Under the pieces are notes generated by a model. It saw nothing but the letters and a program-made list of their open reading frames with translations, searched no databases and was not told the origin of the DNA. From the NCBI RefSeq assembly GCF_023923225.1, contig NZ_CP099489.1, positions 1,550,001 through 1,614,000 on the forward strand: a DNA stretch of 64,000 nucleotides, read 5' to 3'. A program made the position numbers and the translations under genes. This DNA comes from Ornithinimicrobium faecis. Its GTDB lineage: Bacteria > Actinomycetota > Actinomycetes > Actinomycetales > Dermatophilaceae. Below, in pieces: positions 35,428 through 44,934 of this stretch (position 1 is its first letter; every line of letters begins with the position of its first letter).

Positions 35428-36549
35428 ATGAGCACCTCACCGATCCGAGTCCGCGGCGTCGAAGAACTGATCGCCACCGTGCCCCTGCACCTGATGTATC
35501 AGCCCGAGGACAGCCTGGTGCTCGCCCTGCTGGGGCCGCCAGAGAGCCAGCCCGACTCGACCAGGCCCGCCGGCAACCTGCTGCTGATGGCCCGCATCGA
35601 CCTGCCGCACGACCTCGGCTCCTTCGAGGCCGTGCTCATGCAGGTCGCCCGGATCCTGCACCACCACCAACCTGCCGTGCTCGAGATCCTCGCCTACGAG
35701 GACGACGCTGACGCCACCAAGGTGCTGCGAGCGGTCACGCGCGAGTGCCTGGAGTCGGACGTGGGTGTCGACCACGTGATCCGGGTGCGCAACGGCCGCT
35801 GGCAGGAGCTCAGGCCCGACGGCACGGCATCCGTATGGTGCGTGGTCCCCTCCGTCGACCGGGTCCCCTGCGCCGCTGATCTGGTCCTGGCGGGGGCGCA
35901 CATCGGCCCCAGCCGCGCGGAGCTGGCAGAGCGGATCCACGGCGGTCAGACCGAGCGCAAGCTCCAGCTGTTGGCCGAGATGGAGGACTATCTGGATCGG
36001 TTCCTGCAGGCCGTGCCACCCAAGATCAGCACGCCCGAGGTGGCTCGCCTGCGGGCCCGCTTCATCGAGCGCGGGGCCCTCGCGTGGCGCCGGATCCTGG
36101 ACACCACCCCCGGCGGGCCCGAGGTGGCCGACCTCCCACCCGCGGTCCTCGCGCACGCGATGGTGATGCTGTGGCACCGCGAGTTCCGCGACGGGGTGAT
36201 CACCTGGGTGGCGCCCGGGGCGATGGGGCCGGGCCTGCTGCCTCGTGAGATCTGTGAGGCGCTCGTGCGCCACCTCGAGCTGGCGCGGACGGGCAACCGG
36301 CGCCTGCTGGACCGGCTGATCGCCCTGTGCGCCCTGGTGCCCGACGAGTTCGCGCCGCCCGTGCTGACGGTCACGGGGCAGGGCGCGTGGGCACTGAACA
36401 GCGGCACGGTGGCCAACCTGGCCGTCGAGCGGGCACTGGAGCTGGATCCCGACTACTACCTGGCCCAGCTGACCGACCTGCTGCTGCACAACGCGGTCCC
36501 ACCGCCACCGGGACCCTTCGCGCCGGCCGCTCCCTCATCCGCCGCCTGA
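35428..36549 (+). CDS. DUF4192-containing protein
   Basis: 373 aa. The start reads MSTSPIRVRGVEELIATVPLHLMYQPEDSLVLALLG, the characteristic N-terminus of actinobacterial DUF4192 proteins, and the C-terminal half (ALCALVPDEFAPPVLTVTGQGAWALNSGTVANLAVERAL) also fits. Function is unknown. GTG 35419 is an alternative start 9 bp upstream. No signal peptide or membrane segment is seen. Confidence 0.87.
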   Translation: MSTSPIRVRGVEELIATVPLHLMYQPEDSLVLALLGPPESQPDSTRPAGNLLLMARIDLPHDLGSFEAVLMQVARILHHHQPAVLEILAYEDDADATKVLRAVTRECLESDVGVDHVIRVRNGRWQELRPDGTASVWCVVPSVDRVPCAADLVLAGAHIGPSRAELAERIHGGQTERKLQLLAEMEDYLDRFLQAVPPKISTPEVARLRARFIERGALAWRRILDTTPGGPEVADLPPAVLAHAMVMLWHREFRDGVITWVAPGAMGPGLLPREICEALVRHLELARTGNRRLLDRLIALCALVPDEFAPPVLTVTGQGAWALNSGTVANLAVERALELDPDYYLAQLTDLLLHNAVPPPPGPFAPAAPSSAA

Positions 36550-36634
36550 CCTGCGGCGTGAGGCGCCAGGGGAGGTGCTGGGCGTGTAACCTCCATGCTT
36601 GAGGCAAGCAGCACCCTGACGAAAGAGGGATGAC

Positions 36635-37045
36635 ATGACGATCATCGTTGGATACGTGCCCACCAAGGAGGGCCGCGCGGCGCTGCGCCGTGCCGCCCAG
36701 GAGGCGTCCCTGCGCCACCTGAAGTTGATCGTGGTCAACTCCCACCGTGGTGGCCGTGACTTCGATGCCAAGGAGGCCCAGCGCTTCGAGACCGAGTTGT
36801 CTCGCGTGCAGGACCAGCTCGACGCCGAGGGCATCGAGCACGAGGTGCGTGCCCTGGTGCGCGGCAACGAGCCCAGCGAGGACCTGATCGCCGTCGCCGA
36901 GGAGACCTCGGCCGACTTCATCGTGATCGGCCTGCGGCGCCGCACCCCGGTCGGCAAGCTGATCCTGGGCTCCAACGCCCAGCGCATCCTGCTCGACGCC
37001 TCCTGCCCGGTGCTCGCCGTGAAGGCCGACGACTCCGAGGACTGA
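36635..37045 (+). CDS. Universal stress protein (UspA fold)
   Basis: 136 aa, a single Usp domain: MTIIVGYVPTKEGRAALRRAA at the start, VVNSH, and the C-terminal ATP-site pattern GLRRRTPVGKLILGSNAQRILLDASCPVLAVK. Usp proteins bind ATP or AMP and rise under stress and starvation. GAAAGAGGG lies 7-15 bp upstream of the ATG. A pair of 15-bp direct repeats follows the stop. Confidence 0.92.
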   Translation: MTIIVGYVPTKEGRAALRRAAQEASLRHLKLIVVNSHRGGRDFDAKEAQRFETELSRVQDQLDAEGIEHEVRALVRGNEPSEDLIAVAEETSADFIVIGLRRRTPVGKLILGSNAQRILLDASCPVLAVKADDSED

Positions 37046-37054
37046 TCTCCACAG

Positions 37055-37095
37055 CTGTTGTGCCCGAATCTGTTGTGCCCGAATGGGTGCAACAG
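37055..37095 (+). terminator. Tandem 15-bp repeat with hairpin potential after the Usp gene
   Basis: CTGTTGTGCCCGAAT occurs twice head to tail (37055-37069, 37070-37084). The following GGGTGCAACAG (37085-37095) can pair with either copy with about two mismatches, giving alternative stems 10 bp after the stop. Probably a terminator region. Confidence 0.55.
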
Positions 37096-37177
37096 AATTG
37101 GGGCTATCGCGGGCGCCACCTGCGGCCCTAGACTCACGGACGAGGCTCTTCCCCCGTGACGTAGGAAGCAGTTGTGC

Positions 37178-38833
37178 ATGAGCAAGCCCGCCATCCTGAC
37201 GGTCGATGACGACCCGATGGTCTCCGCCGCGATCACCCGCGACCTGCGTGAACGCTACGGCGGTGACTACCGGGTGCTCGGCGTGACCTCTGGGGCCGAG
37301 GGGCTGGCGGCCCTGGACCGACTCGCGCTGCGCGACCAGACCACCGCGCTGATCGTCACCGACCAGCGGATGCCGGTGATGGCCGGCATCGAGTTCCTGG
37401 AGGCGGCCCGCCCGCAGGCACAGACGGCCAAGCAACTGCTGCTGACCGCCTATGCCGACACCGATGCCGCGATCCGCGCGATCAACGACATCGGCCTGGA
37501 TCACTACCTCCTCAAGCCGTGGGACCCACCCGACGAGCGCCTCTACCCGGTCGTCGACGACCTGCTCGAGGACTGGCGACGGGCGCACCCAACCGACACC
37601 TCCGGCATACGGGTGGTGGGGCATCGCTGGTCCGAGCGGGCCCACGCGACCAAGACCTTCCTGGCCCGCAACCACGTCCCCTATCGGTGGATCGACATCG
37701 AGGAGGGAGAGGAGGGGGAGCGGCTGCGCGAGGCGGCCGGTGCCGGCGTCGAGGAGTTGCCACTGGTCCTCATCCCGGACGGCGCGACCCTGAGCTGCCC
37801 CTCGAGCGTGGAGCTGGCCGGGGCGCTGGGCCTGCGGACCCGCGCCGAGCAACCGCTGTATGACGTGGCGATCGTTGGTGGTGGACCCGCCGGTCTGGCG
37901 TCGGCCGTCTATGCGGCGTCGGAGGGGCTGTCGACGGTGATCGTCGAGCGCGAGGCTCCCGGTGGGCAGGCGGGACAGAGCGCCTCGATCGAGAACTACC
38001 TGGGGTTCCCACGCGGACTCAGCGGCTCGGACCTGACGCAGCGTGCCGTCGCCCAGGTCATCCGGTTCGGCGCCGAGATGGTGGTGGCCCGCGACGTCGT
38101 GGGGCTCGAGGCGCGGGGGCCGGTGCGGGCCGTGCTGCTCGACGGCGAGGGAGAGATCGAGGCCCGGTCGGTGATCGTCACCACGGGCGTGTCCTATCGG
38201 CGGCTCGGCGCCGCGGACATCGACGAGTTCACCGGGCGCGGTGTCTATTACGGCGCCACCGCGAGCGAGGCGGTCCAAGTGGCCGGTGACGAGGTCTATC
38301 TCATCGGCGCCGCCAACTCAGCCGGTCAGGCCGCGCTCAACCTCGCTCGACACGCCGCCCACGTCACCCTCCTGGTGCGCGGGCCCGACCTGGCGGCCTC
38401 GATGTCGCAGTATCTGGTCGACCGCATCAACGCGGCCGAGAACATCACCGTGCGCCACCGCACCGAGGTGATCGCCGGTCGCGGCGACGGACACCTGGAG
38501 GCCCTCACGCTGCGCGACCGGGACTCCGGTGCCACGCAAGAGGTCGCCACGAGTTGGCTGTTCGTCTATATCGGGGCCGACCCGCACACCGACTGGCTGG
38601 GTGACCTGGTCTCGCGGGACGACAAGGGCTTCGTGCTCACCGGCCCCGAGATGCTGCGGGTCACGAACGGATCTTGGTTGGGGCCGCGCGTCCCCTTTGC
38701 CCTCGAGACCAGCATCCCGGGCGTCTTCGCCGCTGGGGACGTGCGGCTGGACTCGATGAAGCGCGTCGCCTCCGCCGTCGGCGAGGGTGCCATGGCGGTG
38801 CACTTCGTCCACCGTTATCTCGCCACGACCTGA
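37178..38833 (+). CDS. Response-regulator receiver fused to a thioredoxin-reductase-like flavoprotein that lacks the CxxC
   Basis: 551 aa. Residues 1-125 are a receiver domain with phosphoacceptor D62 (LIVTDQRMP) and Lys in YLLKPWD. A glutaredoxin-like segment (about 140-220: HRWSERAHATKTFLARNHVPYRWIDIE) follows, then a TrxR-type FAD/NAD(P) oxidoreductase from about 229 (IVGGGPAGLASAVYAASEGL, IENYLGFP, and the FAD-binding GVFAAGDVR near the end). Where thioredoxin reductase has CATC, this protein reads GVYYGATASEA, so it cannot use the usual redox dithiol. It is probably a phosphorylation-gated NAD(P)H oxidoreductase. ATG 37178 has GGAAG upstream. The paired histidine kinase starts 9 bp downstream. 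Confidence 0.9.
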   Translation: MSKPAILTVDDDPMVSAAITRDLRERYGGDYRVLGVTSGAEGLAALDRLALRDQTTALIVTDQRMPVMAGIEFLEAARPQAQTAKQLLLTAYADTDAAIRAINDIGLDHYLLKPWDPPDERLYPVVDDLLEDWRRAHPTDTSGIRVVGHRWSERAHATKTFLARNHVPYRWIDIEEGEEGERLREAAGAGVEELPLVLIPDGATLSCPSSVELAGALGLRTRAEQPLYDVAIVGGGPAGLASAVYAASEGLSTVIVEREAPGGQAGQSASIENYLGFPRGLSGSDLTQRAVAQVIRFGAEMVVARDVVGLEARGPVRAVLLDGEGEIEARSVIVTTGVSYRRLGAADIDEFTGRGVYYGATASEAVQVAGDEVYLIGAANSAGQAALNLARHAAHVTLLVRGPDLAASMSQYLVDRINAAENITVRHRTEVIAGRGDGHLEALTLRDRDSGATQEVATSWLFVYIGADPHTDWLGDLVSRDDKGFVLTGPEMLRVTNGSWLGPRVPFALETSIPGVFAAGDVRLDSMKRVASAVGEGAMAVHFVHRYLATT

Positions 38834-38842
38834 GGAGCCCCC

Positions 38843-40231
38843 GTGGATGCCACCGATCTGCAACCGATCGAGCTCTTCGACGGTCTGGGCGACGAGCAGC
38901 TCAAGGAACTCCTCGCCGCGGGGCGGGAGGTGCCCTTCGGCCCGGGGGAGTTGTTGTTTGCCGAGGGCGACCATGCCGACTCCTGGTGGGTCCTGATCGA
39001 CGGCGTCGTCGAGCTGGTGCGACGCACCGAGCGGGACGACATGGTCGTTGGTCGGATGGACGTCCCGGGCCGGTGGGCCGGCGGCTATCGTGCCTGGGTC
39101 GAGACCGGGGTCTATCTCGCCAGTGCCCGCGGTCTGGAGCCCGGGCGGATGCTGGAGGTGCCGGCGACGGCACTGCGTGACCTGGCGGCCACCTGGTTCC
39201 CGTTCGGCAGCCACCTGATCAAGGGCATCTATGGCATGGCGCTCTATGTCGAGTCCACCGCCCGGCAGCGCGACGCCCTGGCCACCCTGGGCAAACTGGC
39301 TGCGGGTCTGGCCCACGAGATCAACAACCCGGCGGCCGCTGCCACCCGGGCCACGGCGGCGCTCGGAGCAGCCGACGACAAGCTGTTCGCGTCACTGCAC
39401 GAGCTCGCCGCGCACGGGATCACCGCCGAGCAGTTCACGGCCCTGGACGGGTTGCGCCGCGACCTGGCCGCGCGTCCGGCCCCGGCCTATGGCGACGTCG
39501 CCGACCTCGAGGAGGCCCTGGCCGAGCGGCTGGAGGCCCAGGGGGTGGACCGCAGCTGGGTGATGGCCCCGGTCCTGGCCGCGGCCAACGCCGACGAGCA
39601 GTGGTGTCAGGGCCTGGCGCAGGTCGTCGACGAGCGCTCGTTGCAAGCTGGCCTGGACTGGGTCGTCAGCAGCCTGCAGGGCACCGTGCTGCGCGCCGAG
39701 ATCACCGAGTCGACCCGGCGCATCTCGGAGTTGGTGGCCGCGGTCCGGTCCTACTCCCAGCTCGACCGCGCAGCCCTGCAGCAGCTGGACGTCGCCGAGG
39801 GCATCGAGAGCACCCTGCTGGTGCTGGGGCACCGGTTGCGGGAGGGGTCCGTGACGGTGGTCCGCGACTATGGCGCGACACCGCGGATCGAGGGCTATGC
39901 CGGCGAGCTCAACCAGGTGTGGACCAACATCATCGACAACGCGGTCGACGCGATGGCAGGGGAGGGCACGTTGCGGATCAGCACCCGCGCCGGCGACGAC
40001 GGCGGGGTCGTCGTCGAGATCGCCGACACCGGCCCCGGCCTGCCTCCGGACGTGGCGGCTCGGGCGTTCGAGGCGTTCTACACCACCAAGGCGGTCGGCC
40101 AGGGCACCGGCCTGGGGCTCGACATCGCCCAACGGATCGTCCGGGAGCGACACGGCGGCACGATCGAGATCGAGTCGGTGCCCGGGGACACGGTTCTGCG
40201 CGTCCGCCTGCTTGCTGCGCCACCAGGGTGA
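38843..40231 (+). CDS. Sensor histidine kinase with N-terminal cyclic-nucleotide-binding-like domain
   Basis: 462 aa from GTG 38843 (TGAGGAG upstream). Residues 1-125 are a CNB/CRP-like beta-roll (LFDGLGDEQLKELLAAGREVPFGPGELLFAEGDHADSWWVLIDG). The HisKA-like helix has H158 in GLAHEINNP, followed by a long helical insert (about 175-290). The HATPase has N box NQVWTNIIDNAVDAM, G1 ADTGPGLPP and G2 GQGTGLGLDIAQ. It has no transmembrane segment, so it senses a cytosolic signal. It forms a two-gene operon with the receiver-flavoreductase and probably phosphorylates that receiver. Confidence 0.9.
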   Translation: MDATDLQPIELFDGLGDEQLKELLAAGREVPFGPGELLFAEGDHADSWWVLIDGVVELVRRTERDDMVVGRMDVPGRWAGGYRAWVETGVYLASARGLEPGRMLEVPATALRDLAATWFPFGSHLIKGIYGMALYVESTARQRDALATLGKLAAGLAHEINNPAAAATRATAALGAADDKLFASLHELAAHGITAEQFTALDGLRRDLAARPAPAYGDVADLEEALAERLEAQGVDRSWVMAPVLAAANADEQWCQGLAQVVDERSLQAGLDWVVSSLQGTVLRAEITESTRRISELVAAVRSYSQLDRAALQQLDVAEGIESTLLVLGHRLREGSVTVVRDYGATPRIEGYAGELNQVWTNIIDNAVDAMAGEGTLRISTRAGDDGGVVVEIADTGPGLPPDVAARAFEAFYTTKAVGQGTGLGLDIAQRIVRERHGGTIEIESVPGDTVLRVRLLAAPPG

Positions 40232-40254
40232 CGGGCAAGACGAAACCAGCCAGG

Positions 40255-40274
40255 CGGCATACGGAGGGAAAACC
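40255..40274 (+). promoter_or_regulatory. 20-nt motif shared with the rsmH leader
   Basis: CGGCATACGGAGGGAAAACC at 40255-40274 matches 61153-61172 (upstream of rsmH) at 18 of 20 bases. Both lie in plus-strand sequence before housekeeping genes. Meaning unknown; chance similarity is possible. Confidence 0.35.
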
Positions 40275-40301
40275 GCAGGTAAGCGGTGTGTGGCGGGAGG
40301 C

Positions 40302-40335
40302 GGGAACATCGGCGGGGCCATCCTGGTTCTATAAT
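40302..40335 (+). promoter_or_regulatory. Predicted sigA promoter with ECF-type and -10 elements
   Basis: GGGAAC (40302-40307), an 18-bp spacer, then GTTC (40326-40329) fits the GGAAC-N18-GTT shape recognised by actinobacterial SigR/SigE-type ECF factors. The overlapping TATAAT (40330-40335) is a perfect group-1 -10 box, but I see no good -35 hexamer 17 bp before it. In Streptomyces coelicolor one of the hrdB promoters is SigR-dependent, so stress control of sigA would have precedent. Transcription from about 40340 would leave a leader of about 130 nt. Prediction only. Confidence 0.5.
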
Positions 40336-40468
40336 GGCAACAGGTGCTCATCCGCTCACCGAGATCGGATGGCCTGGATTGCCAAACACACAAGAGTCTT
40401 GGGCGCTCCGCCGTGCCCGGCGCGCTTCCGCAAGTCCGCCGCTCTCGAGCTCCCCACGAAAGTAGCTG

Positions 40469-42139
<1,671 letters not shown>

Positions 42140-42175
42140 TCCGCTCAACCTGCGCCTCGGCATACAGCTGCTGTC

Positions 42176-42212
42176 CCGATGCCCTGTCCCGACTGTCGGG
42201 GCAGGGCATCGG
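42176..42212 (+). terminator. Terminator hairpin after sigA
   Basis: A 17-bp stem with one mismatch: CCGATGCCCTGTCCCGA (42176-42192) with TCGGGGCAGGGCATCGG (42196-42212) and a 3-nt loop. Confidence 0.88.
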
Positions 42213-42272
42213 TGCGTTTCGGGGACGAAAATTTCTCTGGCGTGTCGCCGTGTCCCGGGGCTAATCTGAGGG

Positions 42273-43031
42273 GTGGCCTTCACCGTGGCGGACTCCTACG
42301 ACAGATTCATGGGGCGCCACTCCCAGCCGCTCGCGAGCGTCTTTGCCGATCGCAGCGGTGTCACGGCGGGGCAGCGGGCCCTGGATGTCGGCTGTGGGCC
42401 CGGTGCGCTGACGAGTGTGCTCATCGAGCGGCTGGGCGTCGCCGCGGTCGAGGCCGTTGACCCGTCGCCCCCGTTCGTGGCAGCCATCACAGAGCGCTTC
42501 CCCGAGCTGGTGGTCCAGGTGGGGACGGCGGAGCACCTGCCGCACCGCGACGGCAGCTTTGATGTCACGCTCGCTCAGTTGGTCGTGCACTTCATGGCCG
42601 ACCCGGTCGCGGGCCTGTCTGAGATGGCCCGGGTGACCCGACCCGGCGGCACGGTGGCAGCTGCCGTGTGGGACCTCACGCCGGGCGCGAACGGACCGGT
42701 CTCGGCCTTCCATGCCGCAGTGGCCGAGACGGATCCGACCTGGGTTGCCGCCCAGGCCAGGGTCGGTGGCGCCAAGGGTGAGCTCGCCGAGCTGTTCCGG
42801 TCTGCAGGGTTGGACCAGGTGCGGGAGAGCGTCCTGAGCGCCGACGTGCCGATGGCTTCCTTCAAGGACTGGTGGGAGCCGTTCCTGCTCGGTGTCGGCC
42901 CGCCGGGGGACTATCTTGCTGGTCTCGACGAGCAGGGCCGCAGCGACGTGCGGGAGCGCGCCCGAGGGCGGTTGCCCGACGGGGCGTTCACGATGCGGGT
43001 CGATGCGTGGTGCGTCACTGCCACTGTCTGA
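42273..43031 (+). CDS. Class I SAM-dependent methyltransferase (UbiE/methyltransf_11-like)
   Basis: 252 aa. The glycine motif is ALDVGCGPGALT near residue 37, followed by VDPSPPFVAAI (motif post-I) and DGSFDVTLAQLVVHFMADPVAGLSEMARVTRPGG, the typical order in methyltransf_11 proteins. The C-terminal FKDWWEPFLLGVGPPG may form the substrate lid. The acceptor is unknown. GTG 42273 follows TGAGGG. Its stop is only 3 bp from the stop of a minus-strand gene remnant. Confidence 0.85.
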   Translation: MAFTVADSYDRFMGRHSQPLASVFADRSGVTAGQRALDVGCGPGALTSVLIERLGVAAVEAVDPSPPFVAAITERFPELVVQVGTAEHLPHRDGSFDVTLAQLVVHFMADPVAGLSEMARVTRPGGTVAAAVWDLTPGANGPVSAFHAAVAETDPTWVAAQARVGGAKGELAELFRSAGLDQVRESVLSADVPMASFKDWWEPFLLGVGPPGDYLAGLDEQGRSDVRERARGRLPDGAFTMRVDAWCVTATV

Positions 43032-43034
43032 GGG

Positions 43035-43229
43035 CTAGTGGTCAGGGGAGATGGGCACGGCCTCCGGCTCTATTCGTGAGCGGGTCCGCCAGACGAGCAG
43101 ACCTGCGAGGAGCACCGCCACGCTGCCGCCGGCCACCGCGATGCCGGTCCACGGGACCTGGGTCGGCGCGGTGATCTCCGCCGGATGGGCCAGGGCGATG
43201 AGCCTGGACCGTGCGCCCAGGCCGTAGAC
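43035..43229 (-). pseudogene. 3' remnant of the IS-interrupted NHL-repeat gene
   Basis: On the minus strand 65 codons without a stop read VYGLGARSRLIALAHPAEIT, then APTQVPWTG, a transmembrane helix (AVAGGSVAVLLAGLLVW) and RTRSR..., ending TAG at 43035-43037. This matches the C-terminus of the intact paralogue at 47989-51390 (ALAHPAEVTAPTQIPW, GGAAALLGAVLVWRKK). It is the displaced membrane anchor of the gene whose main part is at 44935-47979; the IS110-type element lies between them. Without the element the frame joins, allowing for a few bases of boundary uncertainty. Confidence 0.88.
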
Positions 43230-43240
43230 GGTATGGAGTG

Positions 43241-43528
43241 ACCCACTTTTTGTTGGGCGCCGTACCGAACTAAGCCCTGTTCGGGAACCGTACCTCGTTC
43301 CTCGATGGCCTTGATCGTGCGTCGTCGCTGGTCGGTGTCAACGTCGTTCATGCTCGCTGCGCTGCGCGTGCTCCACGTTGACACTCTCCTACGCGACGGC
43401 GCCAGGGCCGGGTATCGAGGAGCTGTTCCTCAAGGCGGGGTTGCGGGCCGGGGCCCCACGCACAAGATTCGTGGGTTACCGAGCAAGGACTGCTTGCTCG
43501 GCCTATCCGACAATTGTGGGAGGCCCCG
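43241..43528 (+). other. Noncoding left end of the IS110-type element, candidate bridge RNA
   Basis: About 290 bp upstream of the transposase contain no convincing gene but several inverted repeats: GTGTCAACGT (from 43336) with ACGTTGACAC (43375-43384), and CCGAGCAAG with CTTGCTCGG just before 43503. IS110 elements carry a structured 'bridge' RNA in a noncoding end that guides target and donor choice; in the IS110 group it lies upstream of the transposase. That this stretch is one is inferred. Confidence 0.4.
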
Positions 43529-44620
43529 GTGTTTACCGAGCGTACGAGTGTTGGGCTCGACGTGCACGCCAGATCTGTCGCTGCAGCGGCGATCGACGGC
43601 GAGACGGGCGAGCTGATCCAGGCGAGACTCTCCCCTGGTAAGAAGCAGATCACCGACTGGCTCAAGGCGTTGCCTGGCCCGGTCGCGGTGACGTATGAGG
43701 CCGGCCCGACCGGGTTCGACCTGTACCGTGCGTTGAGCTCGGCCGGGATCCGGTGCGAGGTCGCTGCCCCGTCAAGGTTGCAGAGGCCTTCTGGCGACCG
43801 GGTCAAGACCGACGCCAGGGACGCGGTCCACCTGGCCAGGTTGCTACGCCTGGATGAGATCAGCTCGGTGGCGATCCCGACGGTGGACCAGGAAGCGGCC
43901 CGGGACCTGACCCGGGCCCGCGAAGACGCCCGTGGTGACCTGATGACGGCCCGGCACCGGCTGTCCAAACTGCTCCTGCGCTACGGCATCGTCTACTCCG
44001 GCGGGTCCGCGTGGACCGGCAAGCACGACGCCTGGCTACGCACCGAGGCCTTCGCTGGGCTGAGCACCCGGGCGACCCGGCTGACGTTCGACGCCAACTA
44101 CGACAACGTCCTGACCACCTTGGCCCGCCGGGACCGCCTCAATGTCCACATCGAGGAGTTAGCCGCCGACAGTGAGTTCACCCCCGTGGTGCGACGACTG
44201 TGTTGCCTGCGGGGCATCGCCACGCTGACCGGGTTCGCCCTGGCCGTCGAGATCGGTGACTGGCACCGGTTCACCGGCAAGACCATCGGCTCCTTCGTCG
44301 GACTGGTACCTTCCGAGCACTCCTCGGGCAACTCCCGCTCCCAGGGGCCGATCACCAAGACCGGCAACACCCACGTGCGGCGGATGCTGGTCGAGGCTGC
44401 CTGGCACCACCAGCCCAGGTACCGGATCGGCAAGACCATGCTGGACCGGTGGGACCTGGCCCCCGCAGCTGCGCGGGCCCGCGGTGACGCCGGGAACCGG
44501 CGGCTGCACGCCCGATGGGTGACCTTCATCGAGCGGAAGAAGAAGCCCACCATCGCCAACGTCGCCATCGCCCGCGAGCTCGCCGGCTGGTGCTGGTCCC
44601 TGGCGGTGCTCGACGAATAG
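43529..44620 (+). CDS. IS110-family transposase (DEDD recombinase)
   Basis: 363 aa. The N-terminal RuvC-like DEDD domain shows GLDVHARSV (first Asp), TYEAGPTGFDLYR (Glu) and VKTDARDAVHLARLL (Asp pair). The C-terminal transposase_20 domain holds LRGIATLTGFALAVEIGDWHRF, GLVPSEHSSGNSRSQGPITKTGN (with the serine nucleophile region) and HVRRMLVEAAWHH. GTG 43529 follows GGGAGG and is preferred over TTG 43514. It appears intact, so the element may still be active. Confidence 0.93.
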   Translation: MFTERTSVGLDVHARSVAAAAIDGETGELIQARLSPGKKQITDWLKALPGPVAVTYEAGPTGFDLYRALSSAGIRCEVAAPSRLQRPSGDRVKTDARDAVHLARLLRLDEISSVAIPTVDQEAARDLTRAREDARGDLMTARHRLSKLLLRYGIVYSGGSAWTGKHDAWLRTEAFAGLSTRATRLTFDANYDNVLTTLARRDRLNVHIEELAADSEFTPVVRRLCCLRGIATLTGFALAVEIGDWHRFTGKTIGSFVGLVPSEHSSGNSRSQGPITKTGNTHVRRMLVEAAWHHQPRYRIGKTMLDRWDLAPAAARARGDAGNRRLHARWVTFIERKKKPTIANVAIARELAGWCWSLAVLDE

Positions 44621-44925
44621 CCCCCACGAACTGCTGATCTGCTAATACCGAACCGCTGGTAGCAGCGCGTGGAGCGGACCCGCGCCCGCACTATGAGCAG
44701 CAAAGACCCCCCGTGGGCCTTTGTGACGCTCGATGTTAGACACGCGGTCCCGCTCCTGCCGAAACATCGTCTTGCGGTACCCAACCCGCGCATATCAGTC
44801 AGACCGCGCGTCGCCAACGACACGCTCACCAGCGAACGTCGGCAACCCAGCAGACAGCAACGAGGCGCCCGCCCCAACCACGCCAAACCGGGACGGGCGC
44901 CTCACCCTGCCACTTGACAACAGGC
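44621..44925 (+). other. Noncoding right end of the IS110-type element
   Basis: About 305 bp between the transposase stop and the inverted right-end motif. Reading frames here are short and have no coding character. In IS1111-group elements the guide RNA lies downstream of the transposase, so this side is the alternative location. No strong long hairpin stands out. Confidence 0.4.
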
Positions 44926-44934
44926 CACTCCATA

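Noticed and set aside
44621..44925. Small genes downstream of the transposase
   Set aside because: Short frames there have no coding bias or ribosome site and lie within the IS right end.
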